From NCBI GenBank assembly GCA_000149265.1, contig CH003428.1:256506-320505 (forward strand): 64,000 nt of DNA, given 5' to 3'. This document shows, one piece after another, positions 11,401 to 23,068 of the stretch (position 1 is the stretch's first letter; the number at the start of each line of letters is the position of its first letter). Both the position numbers and the translations under genes were made by a program. This DNA is from Ciona savignyi (taxonomy: Eukaryota > Chordata > Ascidiacea > Phlebobranchia > Cionidae). The notes under the pieces were generated by a model. It was not told where the DNA came from, searched no databases, and worked only from the letters and a program-made list of their open reading frames with translations.

Positions 11401-14400
11401 GGATACAGAAAGAGGAATACCGACTACGCGGTCATCAATGACCACCCCAATACACCGCCGACAAGAAATTAAAACTAAAATACAAGGAACAATTCCCATA
11501 CGACATCGAACCACGCCGGTAAAGTTTATTGACAACATTGATTCTTCGGAGAGCGACACAACGACAGCGACTCGATTTCACTTCCCAAGAACAGTTTCCA
11601 TGATGCCAAGACAGCCTCCCCCTCCGAGAATCATCGTTCCATCACTCTCGTACGTCAAACAGCAAGCACCTATCGAAATTGATGCTCGTTTGAGCAGAAT
11701 GCCTTCTGATTCTCCTGCTGTCCCTATACATCGAGAGATAGAACATGCCGAAGTGGACGAGATACACGATTTAAACCGCATTCCAAAGTATTCAACCAAT
11801 CCGCCTCACTTCCAAGGGCCGATTTCAGAAGAAGATCGACTCTTGCACGAAGCATTGTCGCAACACCAACTAAGATTGGAAATACCGGACATTAATGTAA
11901 GGAAGGCGAAGTTTATTCCGTTATGAAACATGGTATAATATTTATAATCGACCAATTTTTTTATTTTCGTTGGGACCCTGTCATGTAAATGCCCGGTTAG
12001 CTCCACCGGTATCGCGTCGAACCGCGGAGAAGTAGTGATAGGGTCGAAACAAGCAACTGATCCGGCCTGTTCCCTTAGTAGATTAGAGCCTTGGCCAACA
12101 ACCAAATGGTTGTAGGACTAAGTCCAACAACAGGCTATTCGTGTGTGTCTTTGGCAATTCGCCAATTTAATGGAATTTGAATTTACACATATGAAACACA
12201 CTTCAATATCTCCTGTAACCCGCGGCCCGAGGAAATCTGACAATTGTTCGTGTGACAACTCTTCCGCGTTTTCCCATTTCCATAGATAAACATGACTATC
12301 TTATCGTAGTTAGTTGATCGTGATATCTGACAAGGCACTTAGTGGACTTTAAATAAAAAGGTAATAGCTGAGGAAAAACTGCAGCAGTGTCCTTCATCGT
12401 TTTCTATAAACAGCAAAAACGCTAATGTAGTTTGGGGTGTTTATATATTCATTCTCTCTTATTTAGATCTTGGAACAGTTCCAGACAGCCTTAAACGAGG
12501 AAGAGGTGGATGACATATATCTTCCGATGATCACTGATGATGACCTCGGAATCAACCGACAGCGGGAGCGGGATCCGTAGTGTGGGGAACACTGCTGTGG
12601 TGAAAGCAATTGGCGGTCTTGGAGGTAGGGGGAAGAGGGAGGGAATACCGTATCTTTGTATTCGGTTTATAAATTACGTTTTGTTACAATTTTGCACAAT
12701 AGAAAATGTTTTACCACCGATCGGAGCCTATTAATATGTTATTCTATAACTTTGTATTAAATAGAATTAATAACCAATATAGAAAACAATTCCCCCTTTA
12801 TCGAATTATAACCATAGATTATTTGAAAATAAATGTTCAACGTTAATTTATTGGGTTCATGCGATGTCCGCTAAGTTCTTTGCTAAAGCACACAACCGAT
12901 CCACCAGCAGCTGGTGTTAAACCAACAATGTTATATTGGTCCCAAATGGCCAACGTTCTACTAACCTTCGTAACCGGCTGAATGCTTGTTTTAGAACGAC
13001 GTGAAAACACAAGAAGACCATCTATTCCAAGCCAACCTACAGTTACACCGCGCCAGTTAGCGCAAGAAGTGACTGTTTATGTTGGAAGCAGCTTAATTAT
13101 CGTTGCTGGGGTGACTGAACGCATCACCATATTATGCGAGTCGAATGGTGATCCAGCACCGGACATTTCCTGGTACAGGGATAACATCCGATTGCCGATG
13201 GAAAATAATAGAAGGTTGGTTAAAACTTTTATAAATATATCTTCAATTTTAAACTGTAGTCCCCGCAAAAGTTCAACAAGAATAAATTATAACTGATTAA
13301 ATAATAAAATACATCATTAATATATTTTTACGATTTTAATAAAATGCGTCTATACCCTTTGTAAATGTATGTTTGTCACATTTTGCAGCATATGTCAATC
13401 TATAGGGGACGCTTGTTTTATTAATTTCCTTAAAATGCACCCCAAAATGTTTTCAATTTATCTTATTTCCGTGCAGGCAATATGTGTTGGAGGATGGTGC
13501 GCTTCGGTTACTCTACCCACATACCTCCGATACCGGATCCTACGTGTGTGTGGCTTCGAATCGATTTGGCAACGATTCCAGGACCACGGCGCTGACCGTG
13601 ACACATAAACCCCGTATTCTGTCAACAACTGAAGATCTGGAAGACTTTGAGTCGGAACTCGTGGAAGTTGATGTCGGATCGAATATCCAGGCTAAACTCG
13701 GGGCGAAGATAAGGATTCGATGTCCAACGGAAGGTTTGTTTTCTAAAACTTTTTGGTTACAAATTATAGATAATTAAATAAAGCGAGAAGTTATTTTAAA
13801 GCAGGTGATGGCTCAAGTATGTGTCGAAGTGGGTTTATAAACATAAATACATGTGCATCATTGGCATTGCTATTTGTAATTAACCAGAGGTTCATATCCG
13901 TATATCTATAGTAAATAAGTTGCATAATAATTTTTGTTAACTAGATGTTTTTTTTTGTTACTTTGCAACATTTTGTTTCTAAAAAACGAACTTGTGCCAC
14001 TGGAGGTCAGACAGCATACATAATATTTAAGCACGTTATATGTTAGGATGTATTGAGTGGTTGTCATATACCATGGTTTTTAAAAGTTTTTGGAACGAGA
14101 CCGAATTTAAGTAAGTTGTAAAATCTAAGTAATATCGCGACTGAAACCTCAAAAAGTGTAAAATGGAAAATGATAATGGTTGCGAGGATGATTTTGACAT
14201 TAAGGTGATACGTCAAGTACCTATACACTATGGACATACAATTAGTAGTTAAACCGAAATTTTGACCGCTTCACATCGCGATGCGCTGTAGTTAAAAACA
14301 TTTTTAAGAAACTACGCAGAGCCGAACCCATCAACTGGTGCAAAACCACAACCGCTAATGTCGATGCGATGATATTAACATATTAGGCAAAATATGAAGA

Positions 14401-17400
14401 GCCAACAAAAAAGGAATAATTTTTAACTGACAATTGGACAACCATACCAACTTTGTCCCGCCCCTACAGCTGGTGATTATTTGTACAATCCCAACTATGG
14501 TTACCACAGTTATATCCGTTTGTGGTATAAAGTGAGATTTTACCTCATGGATCATATCTATTAGTTGCTGTTCGGTTTCATGGTTAATACTTCATTGATA
14601 TATAAGTAGATATATGAGATCAACAAATGACTAATTTATCGGTTCCCGTTGTAAGGCGTAGCCTACTAGGTTTATTTAAAAATGATATCTCTTCGGAAAC
14701 TACTGGGAGTGTTGGCCTGTTTAAGAACTATTTTTAAACCTTGCGATTTTTGTTTTGCCGGATATTGAGTAAAACTAGTGAATTCGCGGTATTTTTGATT
14801 GATAGGTGTTCAAAGCCGCAAAATTACCTTTTTTGGAATCCGAAAATTTCTAAAGCTGTTTAGACTGAACTTATAATCCTACCAACCTGTGTCAATAGAG
14901 TATAAGCTTCCGATGATTATTGAGGCGACCTAGATGATTATATTGGCAGTCCATGCATGAGTGTTCAGGCGTGTAAAGCGTTTTTATCACATGCTTTACC
15001 ACTTTAATTTTAAGCTTTTCCATCATGCAGGATTCCCGGAGCCGTACATACGTTGGACAAAGGACGGTCCAGGTTTATCCACAAACTCTATCATTCAGAC
15101 AGACAATACACTCGAAATATTTCCTGCAAGAAAGGCGGATCAGGGCTTGTTTTCATGCGAGGCTTCCAATCCTGCCGGGAGTGACTACCAAGTCTCGTCC
15201 CTGATTCTTGTCGGTATGTACACAAAATACAACTTTAAAGATTTGGTTTATTTGTTAAATTAATTATTTTTCCATTTTCATAAAAAAGTAATCTTAAGAA
15301 TAACAGTAAATAAAGATAAAACTGCCCGGTAACCGATCATTTGAACTGAATCGTAGGCTCGCGTATGCAAAAATACCCAAACTACGATATGTCCTCGATT
15401 AAATGCGTATACATGTTTGTTAAGTCAATGTATTGCACAGAACCACCCCATATCTCGGAGATACTAAGTGAGAGGCCAGAAATGGCTGGAATGCAAGGTT
15501 TGCCTGATCTTTTGGTCACCTCAACCGAAACTCAGCTTTACAAAGTCAAAATCAACGGTGCTGTCATGATGGGTAAGTTTCTATGTACTTGCAGCTCAAT
15601 TAATAAAAGCGGCTCATATTGCACTGTTTCGACCGTCAGCCGAAATAAAGTGGGATTGCAATCAGCTGTTTGCTGGTAGCCTGTGTCTTTGGGCTAGGCA
15701 CAACGCGATAGTTGATTAAACCCACTAATTAATGAATGGAACAAAAATTATACCAATGTCTTCAACATGAACAAACCCTACAATACGCGTAGGTAATCAG
15801 ATGATTTCCGGCGTTGTAACGTCGTCTCTGTATCTGCAGCACCGAGATAAACATGGGTATCATATCCTCCACCTCCGCTAAGTTAGCTATTCAAAATGAT
15901 CACTAACGTTTTTATAACGATGTGTACAAAGCAATTATTCATAACAGCCTGATTTGACATAGCGGGTTAGAATACTTTTTTTTAAACCCTGGCCTGGGAC
16001 AATGACAGTGATTATAATACGCGTTATCGTCAGATGTATTTGCGCAGCTACCTTTTATTATAATACCTAAATTCGAAGGTGTCTGATGGTTATGTTAGCG
16101 AAATAAATTTCATAACAAAAATTGCTAAACAAATATAAACCTGTTCAATACGTTAGTGGCACGGCATTGCGTACCGTTAAACTATTTTTGCTTCGTTTAC
16201 CCGGTTTAATAACCGCATTTTTAAAACATTTTTTTACGACGGGACTTTCGATAAAAGTAAAGTTTTAACTATAAGGTTTCATATGTCAAGTGAAATTTTA
16301 TATTGCTCAGGCCATAAAAGGGTAAAGTAAATTGCACCGTTCGCGGTCTTATTTAATGCCGCATTCATTTTGTTGAGGTTATTTTTTATTTCATAAAGTT
16401 TGCCGACTCAAATCGTGGGTTATTTGTTCTTGAGCTTAAGTGCCGTAGTCGGCTAGCCTCGTCTGATATTTGGTCTTAATTTGAAGTCCAAGTCTTACAT
16501 TGAACTACAAAGGTCAGTTTTTGGTTTCCGCAATTATTTCAATTCGAAACGTAAATACGTTCTAAAAATATAGCAATTCGGTATCCATTCGCCGAGTTTC
16601 GGTATATGGCTCATCGCACACGTCAACACCCAATATAAATGTTCCTCATGAAAGGAACTGACCGTGCCCGACCGCGAACTGGCACGTGAGGACTTCGCTT
16701 ACGGCTAGATAATCCACCACAAACTGCTCCAAGTCGCTCGTTTTCCTTCTATTTACTCGTCGTTGAGTAGGATATAAGGTCTTTATTATTTGCCCACAGG
16801 AAAGTAGTTCAGACGACAATGCTCTCCCGGAGACAATTATTCCTTTAGTCGGGGTTTTAGACCTCATGAAAGTCGACAAAGTAGAGGTTACATTACCCAC
16901 CGCAAAATTTGCTTGTCTGTCTCTCTTGCGCTCGAGCCATTCACGCCAAACTAAGAATAGGCCCTATTCAAATATTATGACGTACTATATTGTAACAAAC
17001 AGGGCTTGTTCTGTAGGTTGTCCGGTTACCGGATTTCCAGAGCCCCAACTAACTTGGTTCTTCAACGACACACCAATATACGAGCTAGGATCCACTCTAG
17101 ATTACCAACTCATAAAAAAGGGGACCATTCTGCAAATACCCAACGCAAATGCTATAACGGAGGGAGAATACACTTGCCAAGCGGGCAATGACGGTGGAAA
17201 TTTGACCACGAGCTTACGTCTCAGCATAGTAGGTAAGAGCCAAACTAAGCATCGCGTCCACTGTTCACTGAACCGGCTAGACCGACATCAAGGGTTTACC
17301 TAATTCTTTTTTATAATTCTAGTGTACTCGTACCAGCTCGGTGAAAACACTCCATGCACCGCCACTTGTGGAGACAGCGGTTTCCAATATCGCAGATTAA

Positions 17401-19384
17401 TGTGCATGGAGGACGGTGTGAAAGAGGTCGACGAGTGGTACTGTACCGGGGTGGAGAAACCAACTGCAGTTATGACACCTTGTGGACGTCAAGATTGTCC
17501 TCCTCGGTTGGTGCTTGATATTCAAAATTTAATTAAACAAATTCGTTTTCTGGTTCTGTATGTGGGTTCGACTCCAAAATCTATTTTACTTACTCAAAAT
17601 TACTGTTTGTCTTTCATTTCAACATTTTACCCCTTTTCCGCCGTATCACTATAAAATGTTTCATTCGTCATTAGATACTTGATCCGCGGTTGGGGCTCTT
17701 GTTCCGCTTCTTGTAGCAACGGAACTCGGAGTCGCATTCTTGGGTGTGGAATCCTCATGTCGGATGGTAGCACACGAGAGGTCGCCCTGGAGTTGTGTGG
17801 GTTCAACGAAACGAGGCCTGTCACAACGGAAGCGTGCTTCGCGGAAAGATGTCCTCGCTGGCACGTCGGTGCTTGGCGAAGGGTGAGTGGCTGAATAATG
17901 GAAGATGAATCACTATTTAATACATTGTTCTCTTACAGTGCAGCAGAAAATGTATTGGGAGAAATATGAGTGCGAGAACACGAAAAGTTATCTGTGTTTC
18001 AGGCAATGGAACTACTATTGGAAGGAAAGCTTGTAAGCATCTACCAAAACCAAGAAGGTAGGGATTTACTTGTATTGTACAGTCTAATGATGCTTTTGGG
18101 CAAAATATATAAATTTCGAAGTTGGAATGAATGCTTAACTAATGTTTCGGTTATGATGTGCCTTAATGTCGTTTATATTTCATCCAGGCGTACTCTCTGT
18201 CCGAACCCGCGTTGCAAACCTGTGTGGGTGGCAAGTAAGTGGTCTGTGTGTTCTAAACCATGCGGCAATGACGGCATCCGAACCCGAATATTAAACTGTG
18301 TGTACAGAGGAAGAAAACGACAACTCGCCGGTGCCCAGTGCTCCATAGCACAAAGACCACTTGTGTCTATTAGATGCAATCGGTTCCCATGTCGAAAAGG
18401 TAGCTTACTATATATTAAATACCATGTTTCTAACTACTAGCATGTATAATTGACATTATGTTGTTATCAGTAAATTTTATCAGTTAAATAGACTATAAAT
18501 TGCCTAAACACTTAGATATAATTTAGCTTCAAGTCAATAATTGTTTTGTTAAAATTATTTTTTGGAATTTCAGATATTCATTTACCGACACCAAGCAATT
18601 CTCGTGAGTTGAAATTTTGTTTTAAATAATTCATTTTTTTATAGTGTGTTCGCTATGTCGTGTATCCCTGTGCATTATTATTAACGAACATTGTTTTAAC
18701 CCAAAGCAATCGAATTGTCCGAAGTAACTGATATTTTTTATTGTCCGTGTTGCAAAACAAAAATACAAATGAACTGAAACAACCCAACATACAAAGCTGG
18801 GGCGCAATCTTTGAATGATTAAGCCGTTAAGCCGCCCAACTTCTGATTTACATTTGCTGGAAAGACAAATGTGTCCTTGGGCAACACTTCAGACATCGCC
18901 TGAACCCACTGGATTAATCGGTTCAAATATAACTAAAGGAATGTTTCTATGGTATGCGCTAGGTAATTTGCCGATTGCATGTGCGATAACTCTTCCGCGT
19001 TTTTCCACTTATAAGGTTTAAATGTAAATACCCTACCCTACCTCTAACCAGAGAAATTTATGACAAATTTTCACTGATTTACTAACGAGGCCAGTACGAT
19101 TCTTCGGCTGTGTTTGGCGATTGGTTAGTGCGACCAATTTACATACAGAATTATGTATTAAACGGTCGCAGTGACGAGCCATCATGTGTTCGAAATTTGG
19201 CTCGGTTAAAAATATATAAAGCCCACTTTAATTTCTACGTCACTAACATTCAACAATACCAATGTAGCTAACAAAAAATTATTTTGCAGCTCCGTGTGTG
19301 AACAGATTACATAAATGCAGAAAAATTGGCAGAGCTGGACTCTGTCTTTATTACAAGCGGTTTTGTTGTCAAACGTGCAGTTAA
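4746..19384 (+). CDS. ADAMTSL1/3: ADAMTS-like matrix protein (TSP1 x3, Ig x4, TSP1 x4, PLAC)
   Basis: Modelled exons: 4746-5416, 8731-8953, 9413-9592, 10587-10740, 10831-10960, 11144-11328, 11409-11896, 12467-12624, 12995-13214, 13477-13733, 15031-15213, 15441-15572, 17017-17232, 17323-17506, 17675-17882, 17939-18057, 18188-18399, 18574-18603, 19290-19384, about 1,347 codons. Module order TSP1-Ig-TSP1-PLAC is that of vertebrate ADAMTSL1/ADAMTSL3, secreted matrix glycoproteins without a protease domain; the cysteine-rich/spacer region of those proteins is not seen here. Every junction keeps phase except exon 8, which has one base too many. Three TSP1 modules carry the C-x-x-S/T-C-G O-fucose consensus (CTVTCG, CNRSCG, CTATCG). 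A polyadenylation signal lies at 19877-19882. Papilin-type proteins were considered, but there are no Kunitz modules. Exon ends are inferred from splice signals and phase. Confidence 0.85.
5417..8730 (+). other. Intron 1 of the ADAMTSL gene
   Basis: GTGAGT donor at 5417 and TTTGTAG acceptor ending at 8730. It contains short open frames on both strands (for example 6189-6512 and 6610-6894 minus) with no recognisable domain. No conserved exon, RNA gene or repeat was recognised here. It is the longest intron of the gene and a likely place for regulatory elements, but none can be pinned down by eye. Confidence 0.55.
9215..9335 (+). repeat. tRNA-headed SINE copy
   Basis: Contains CCGAGCGGTTAAC (box A-like), then GAGCCTATCATGAGTTCGAA and ACTTGGCTCGG (box B and 3' stem). 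The same arrangement recurs at 19100-19215 and, more weakly, 22320-22440. It lies in the intron between ADAMTSL exons 2 and 3. Confidence 0.45.
10243..10330 (+). repeat. Possible tRNA-headed SINE fragment
   Basis: CAGGTGGTTAAGGCACG resembles a tRNA box A, but no convincing box B follows at the right spacing, so this is at best a truncated copy. It lies in the intron upstream of ADAMTSL exon 4. Confidence 0.3.
10831..17232 (+). other. ADAMTSL exons 5-13: four Ig-like modules and a Pro/Thr-rich linker
   Basis: Ig1 spans exons 5-6 (Cys in VIVRCKVD, Trp in LQWRF, second Cys in EGIYICAAGN). Exon 7 (11409-11896) is a long low-complexity linker rich in Pro, Thr, Arg and acidic residues. Exon 8 carries the frame problem. 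Ig2 spans exons 9-10 (ITILCESNG, ISWYRD, TGSYVCVASN), Ig3 spans 10-11 (IRIRCPTEGFPEP, IRWTKD, GLFSCEASNPAG), Ig4 spans 12-13 (MMGCPVTGFPEP, LTWFFND, GEYTCQAGNDGG). All four keep the Cys-Trp-Cys core of I-set domains. Confidence 0.85.
11985..12120 (+). repeat. tRNA-headed SINE copy (tRNA-Lys-like head)
   Basis: GCCCGGTTAGCTCCACCGGT closely resembles a canonical tRNA D-arm with box A, and GGGTCGAAACAAG follows as a degenerate box B. It lies in the intron between ADAMTSL exons 7 and 8. Confidence 0.5.
17323..19384 (+). other. ADAMTSL exons 14-19: four TSP1 modules and the C-terminal PLAC domain
   Basis: TSP1 cores are CTATCGDSG (exon 14), CSASCSNGT (exon 15), CSRKCIGRN (exon 16) and CSKPCGNDG (exon 17). 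Exon 18 (18574-18603) is a 30-base microexon. Exon 19 encodes the cysteine-rich PLAC end (PPCVNRLHKCRK, then FCCQTCS and a TAA stop at 19382-19384). PLAC is a marker of papilin, lacunin and ADAMTS/ADAMTSL proteins. All six exons join in phase, supporting the model to the stop. Confidence 0.88.
19100..19215 (+). repeat. tRNA-headed SINE copy
   Basis: GGCGATTGGTTAGTGCGACC (box A-like) is followed by GACGAGCCATCATGTGTTCG and AAATTTGGCTCGG, matching the copy at 9215-9335. It lies in the last intron of the ADAMTSL gene, about 75 bases before exon 19. Confidence 0.45.
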
Positions 19385-21146
19385 TGCAGCATTGTTGTGT
19401 GTGATTCATTATAACGACCCTGTCGATGAATGGCCGACCACCCGACGGACGAAATCAGTGTAGGTAGATAGATAGTTTCGATGACAACATCGGTCATTAT
19501 TCAAAACTGTTCAAGTTACAAGAGTCTAAACAAAGTTCAATAATTGGCTGGTAATCGCGTGTGAATATTTTTGAGTTCCGCTTATTTCAATCATATTCTT
19601 AACTTCATAATATTGAGTCATTGTGACTATGTGCGCTTACTCTATGTGAAGTTGCATTGCATATATATAAAGTCACCCGCTGGATAGTGACATTTCTGCT
19701 TTCTTATTCACTCTTTTGTTCCAGCAATATTTTAAGATTTAGTCTTATTCTTTTTGCGCTTTCTTCACTATTTTTTTGTACATTGTCTTTTCTACATTTT
19801 ACCGCTGACCTTAGTTCTTGAGAGATATCCCATATGTGTTTTATGTATGGAGAACAAGTTCGCTGTGACGAACGTCAATAAAAAATGAAATGAAATATTT
19901 TTTGATCTTTACTTGTTGAGCAACATTTCTGGTCACTCAATGACGATAAGGATTTAAAAAGAACAACTATAAATTTCCAGCAGAAACATTTATCAGGGTG
20001 TCAGATGTCGTGCAGTTTTTTTGGTGAAGTTTTGTATAATAGTTTACATTTCGCGCATGGAATTACGATGTAATCTTCCACTGTGAAAATTTCTTCTCTC
20101 AAACTTGGGTAAAAAGATTTCAAAAATCAAATTTATTTGATTAAAATCCCGTGGTTGTTACCGTTATTTCAGAAAGCATGACATAAACTAATAATAGGGT
20201 ATGTCATTTAGACTTAAGTTAGAGAAAAATAAGATAAAATAAAACAAAATAGTGTGATAAACAATATATAAATTCAAGTAATATCCACGTAAACCAACAA
20301 GAATTTCACAAACGCCCGACCACGAGACCAGCAAAAAAGTTTATAGATTCCCTTCGGTTCCGAAGGGAACAAATTTAAATCTTGTCAAATTGTAAAGAAT
20401 GTTGTAGATGAACGCAGTAAACTAGGAAAAGGACAAACATACTCTACATACCCCTAATATGTTAAACTTTATAAAGATGTAAGTTAAAATGTACTAGATA
20501 TGTGAAAAATATTGCGTAAATTAGCAAGGTAAACTTCCAGCCAGAGACGATACGTACGATGGCGTTTCCTTGCATTTTAGGCATTTCGTGGCCGATATTC
20601 TTTGTTTTTCTATATCTTTGAACTAAAATAGACACATTATCTTAATGTTAACAAATTTGGAAAAGGTATAAACAAACTAAATTAAAATCTCGCAAAATAA
20701 TAACTAACAATCCATTATAATACACAATATGTATAAAACAGCTGGTCGCTCAAAACCGCTATAAATTAATACAGAATTTTAATTTGAAAAAAATATACAA
20801 GAATCTCATACCCAAACATGGATATTAGGTTTGGACCGGTAACTCAGAACCCCACATTCTGCTTGCAGAAACAAACATTATACACTTTGTATAAGATATA
20901 CGAAGAGTGATAAGTTAACAAGTAAACCCGAAGTGTGTTAAACTAAAACTGAAATACCTTCTCAATTATACATAACACACTGAAATAGCTTCTATAACCC
21001 GATGGTGAGCGCAAGGTGATCTAAAAATCACCCGCATGATAACGACCCTTGTGTTTTTTAAACACGGAAATAAACCTGAAAATCGGACCCTATAGTTTCC
21101 ACAAGTTAATAAAACGGAGAAAAAAAATAGGTGTTGTGTGTAAAAG
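19385..21146. other. Intergenic region between ADAMTSL and the SUEL lectin gene (convergent)
   Basis: Contains the 3' end of the ADAMTSL transcript with AATAAA at 19877-19882. A perfect hairpin (10-bp arms, 2-base loop) lies at 20348-20369. At 20545-20630 a stretch resembles 23080-23160. At 20970-21075 there is a repeat tail resembling that at 48145-48240 (AACACACTG, then AAATCACC, then AATAAA). No further gene is seen. Confidence 0.5.
19877..19882 (+). terminator. Polyadenylation signal of the ADAMTSL gene
   Basis: AATAAA lies about 490 bases after the ADAMTSL stop codon on the same strand; the first good match downstream. Use is inferred. Confidence 0.45.
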
Positions 21147-22476
21147 TCAGTAACAATTGTAGTCCACCATCAGGTATTTCCCAGTACCGGGACAAGGATC
21201 GCCTTGGAATAGTCCGTTGGAGGGAGTTAAAGTGCACGATTTCTGAGCTTCACAGATGGCTTTGACAATTTCCACCGAGCGATCAGCTTTGCAATGTTTA
21301 TTCTTCCACGAACCACACCTGAATGGAAAATATCCAAAAATATAATACCACGCGGTTGGCATATACATGCTGAGTGTTTAGTTTTTTTGCGACAAATTTA
21401 CGGTTGCTACATTAGGTGTACCTATAATAAATCAAATGCATTTTAGAATAAAAAACATTTATCTAGGTACACCACGACAGACTACACAATGCTTTTTTTC
21501 TTAACTCATCTTCGTGAATACCGCAAACATAGAAAATCTGACGTTTGTTTTTAAGTTTCCAATTAAAATGTCATTTCACAGTAACTAGGTTGCTCATAAC
21601 ATAGTTGCAAATAACAGTCACACATTGCCTACGTCATATCCCCAAAACCAGTCAAACTTACTTTCCGTCTCCATCAGAAGTTCGACCGTAAAAAGCTGAC
21701 TCGATGTGAATCGATCTGGGGTTGCATGAGATAGTTTCGGTAATTCCTTCACATATAAACAAAGAACCTCTTATTTCTGCAAAAAAGATAAGAATAATAT
21801 GTAAAAATGTACATAAAACTGTAAATATGCGTCATTGCCAAAAAACAAGTAGTACTGTGACATAGCTCTCAACATTTGCATAGATGCTATTTGTGCATGT
21901 TACTACCGACCTGGAGTAAAAATTCTCCATTCAATTTCAATTCCCATCCATTCCCAGTCAGAATCTTCGTCGATTCGTTGCAAATTAACCACCATTCTAT
22001 TCGCTTCGATTGTATCAATTGTAACTTCGAAAACATGGGGCAGTAAATTGTCTATAGGATGTGCTAATGCTGTGGCAGAGGTGGGCGAAGAAGGCAGACA
22101 CACATTGTAATTGATGTTAATCAATTTGGATGGTTTTAAAGAATATCCCCACTCTTCGCTCGATCCCTTGTGGTCCAGAGTTAATTCTGCAATGAAAATA
22201 ATATCTCAGCTTCGCCCGAATCGCTCGACGGTGAATACTTTAGATTTTACAATGTATTTTAATAAAATAGATATAATCGAAACTCGTAATTGCTTCTATG
22301 TTTAGAAAGATGATCATGGCTAAGGGTCGTGTGATCGAACGGTTAACGCGACTGATACATATAACAATTCTTTTTAAAAACCGTGTTAGTGATGAGCCCA
22401 TTACGCACTAAAACTTACCCTGTACGCTAAATCGGCATAATATGAGATAAATACACAGCTGAAGAAACAAGCTCAT
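21147..22476 (-). CDS. Secreted SUEL-type (rhamnose-binding) lectin with novel N-terminal domain
   Basis: Four exons read on the minus strand: 22419-22476, 21911-22186, 21662-21776, 21147-21318, 206 residues, all in phase. Exon 1 gives a signal peptide (MSLFLQLCIYLILCRFS). Exon 2 encodes about 90 residues that match no family I recognise; predicted strands and paired aromatic residues suggest a beta-sandwich. Exons 3-4 encode a single SUEL/RBL domain (about 115-206): CEGITETISC, the YGR motif in AFYGRT, then DPCPGTGKYL, which are the YGR, DPC and KYL hallmarks. Members bind L-rhamnose or D-galactose and act in innate immunity or egg recognition; the ligand here is unknown. Exon 2 uses a weak donor (GTCGGT), chosen because only it preserves phase. 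The gene is convergent with ADAMTSL. Confidence 0.82.
22320..22440 (+). repeat. Possible tRNA-headed SINE copy
   Basis: GTGATCGAACGGTTAACGCG is followed by GTGATGAGCCCATTACGC, weakly matching the copies at 9215 and 19100. It overlaps the end of exon 1 and most of intron 1 of the lectin gene on the opposite strand. Confidence 0.3.
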
Positions 22477-22987
22477 ATTACTAAAATATGATTTATCTTC
22501 TTAACAAGATATTAATGATGCGCTTAGTCTGTATACTACTAGTTGTTAATACCTCTTATTGTTGTGTGACAGGACATACAGGATGACGTCCCTGTATGCT
22601 GTAAAAATTACCAGAAAAGAGTGTTAACCACGAATTTAGATACACTGTTCGATATACATTTCTGCGAGGACAAACGTACTATTCACACTTTGTATATTTA
22701 AAAAAATATTGTATATAGTTTCTTTTTCTGCAAATACAAACTAATTGATTTCCGAGTTTTCATTCCAAACTCGTTGTCCATGTTTTGTGAAAGAAGTATT
22801 TATGTTGATATATACTATATAGAGAACATCAATAATAGTAAAGAAAAACAGCTACAATGTTGTAAATTCTACCCTTAATTAAAACATTTTTTGTTTATCC
22901 CGCAAGGTGTAAAAACGACAAATTACTTTGGTATTGACTTGGGGGTAGGATTCAACGGAACATAACCAAAGTTTTTGTTTAGTGTAT

Positions 22988-23068
22988 TTAAACATATTTT
23001 TTTCCTTGGAGAAATTAAACATATTTTCTTTCTTAGTGTAATTAAATGTATTTTCTTTCTTAGTTTAT
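22988..23068. repeat. Short tandem repeat, three 27-bp units
   Basis: The unit begins TTAAACATATTTTCTTTCTT; three adjacent copies diverge by several substitutions. On the minus strand it creates an apparent KKICLITLR peptide repeat, which is a by-product rather than a gene. Confidence 0.55.
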
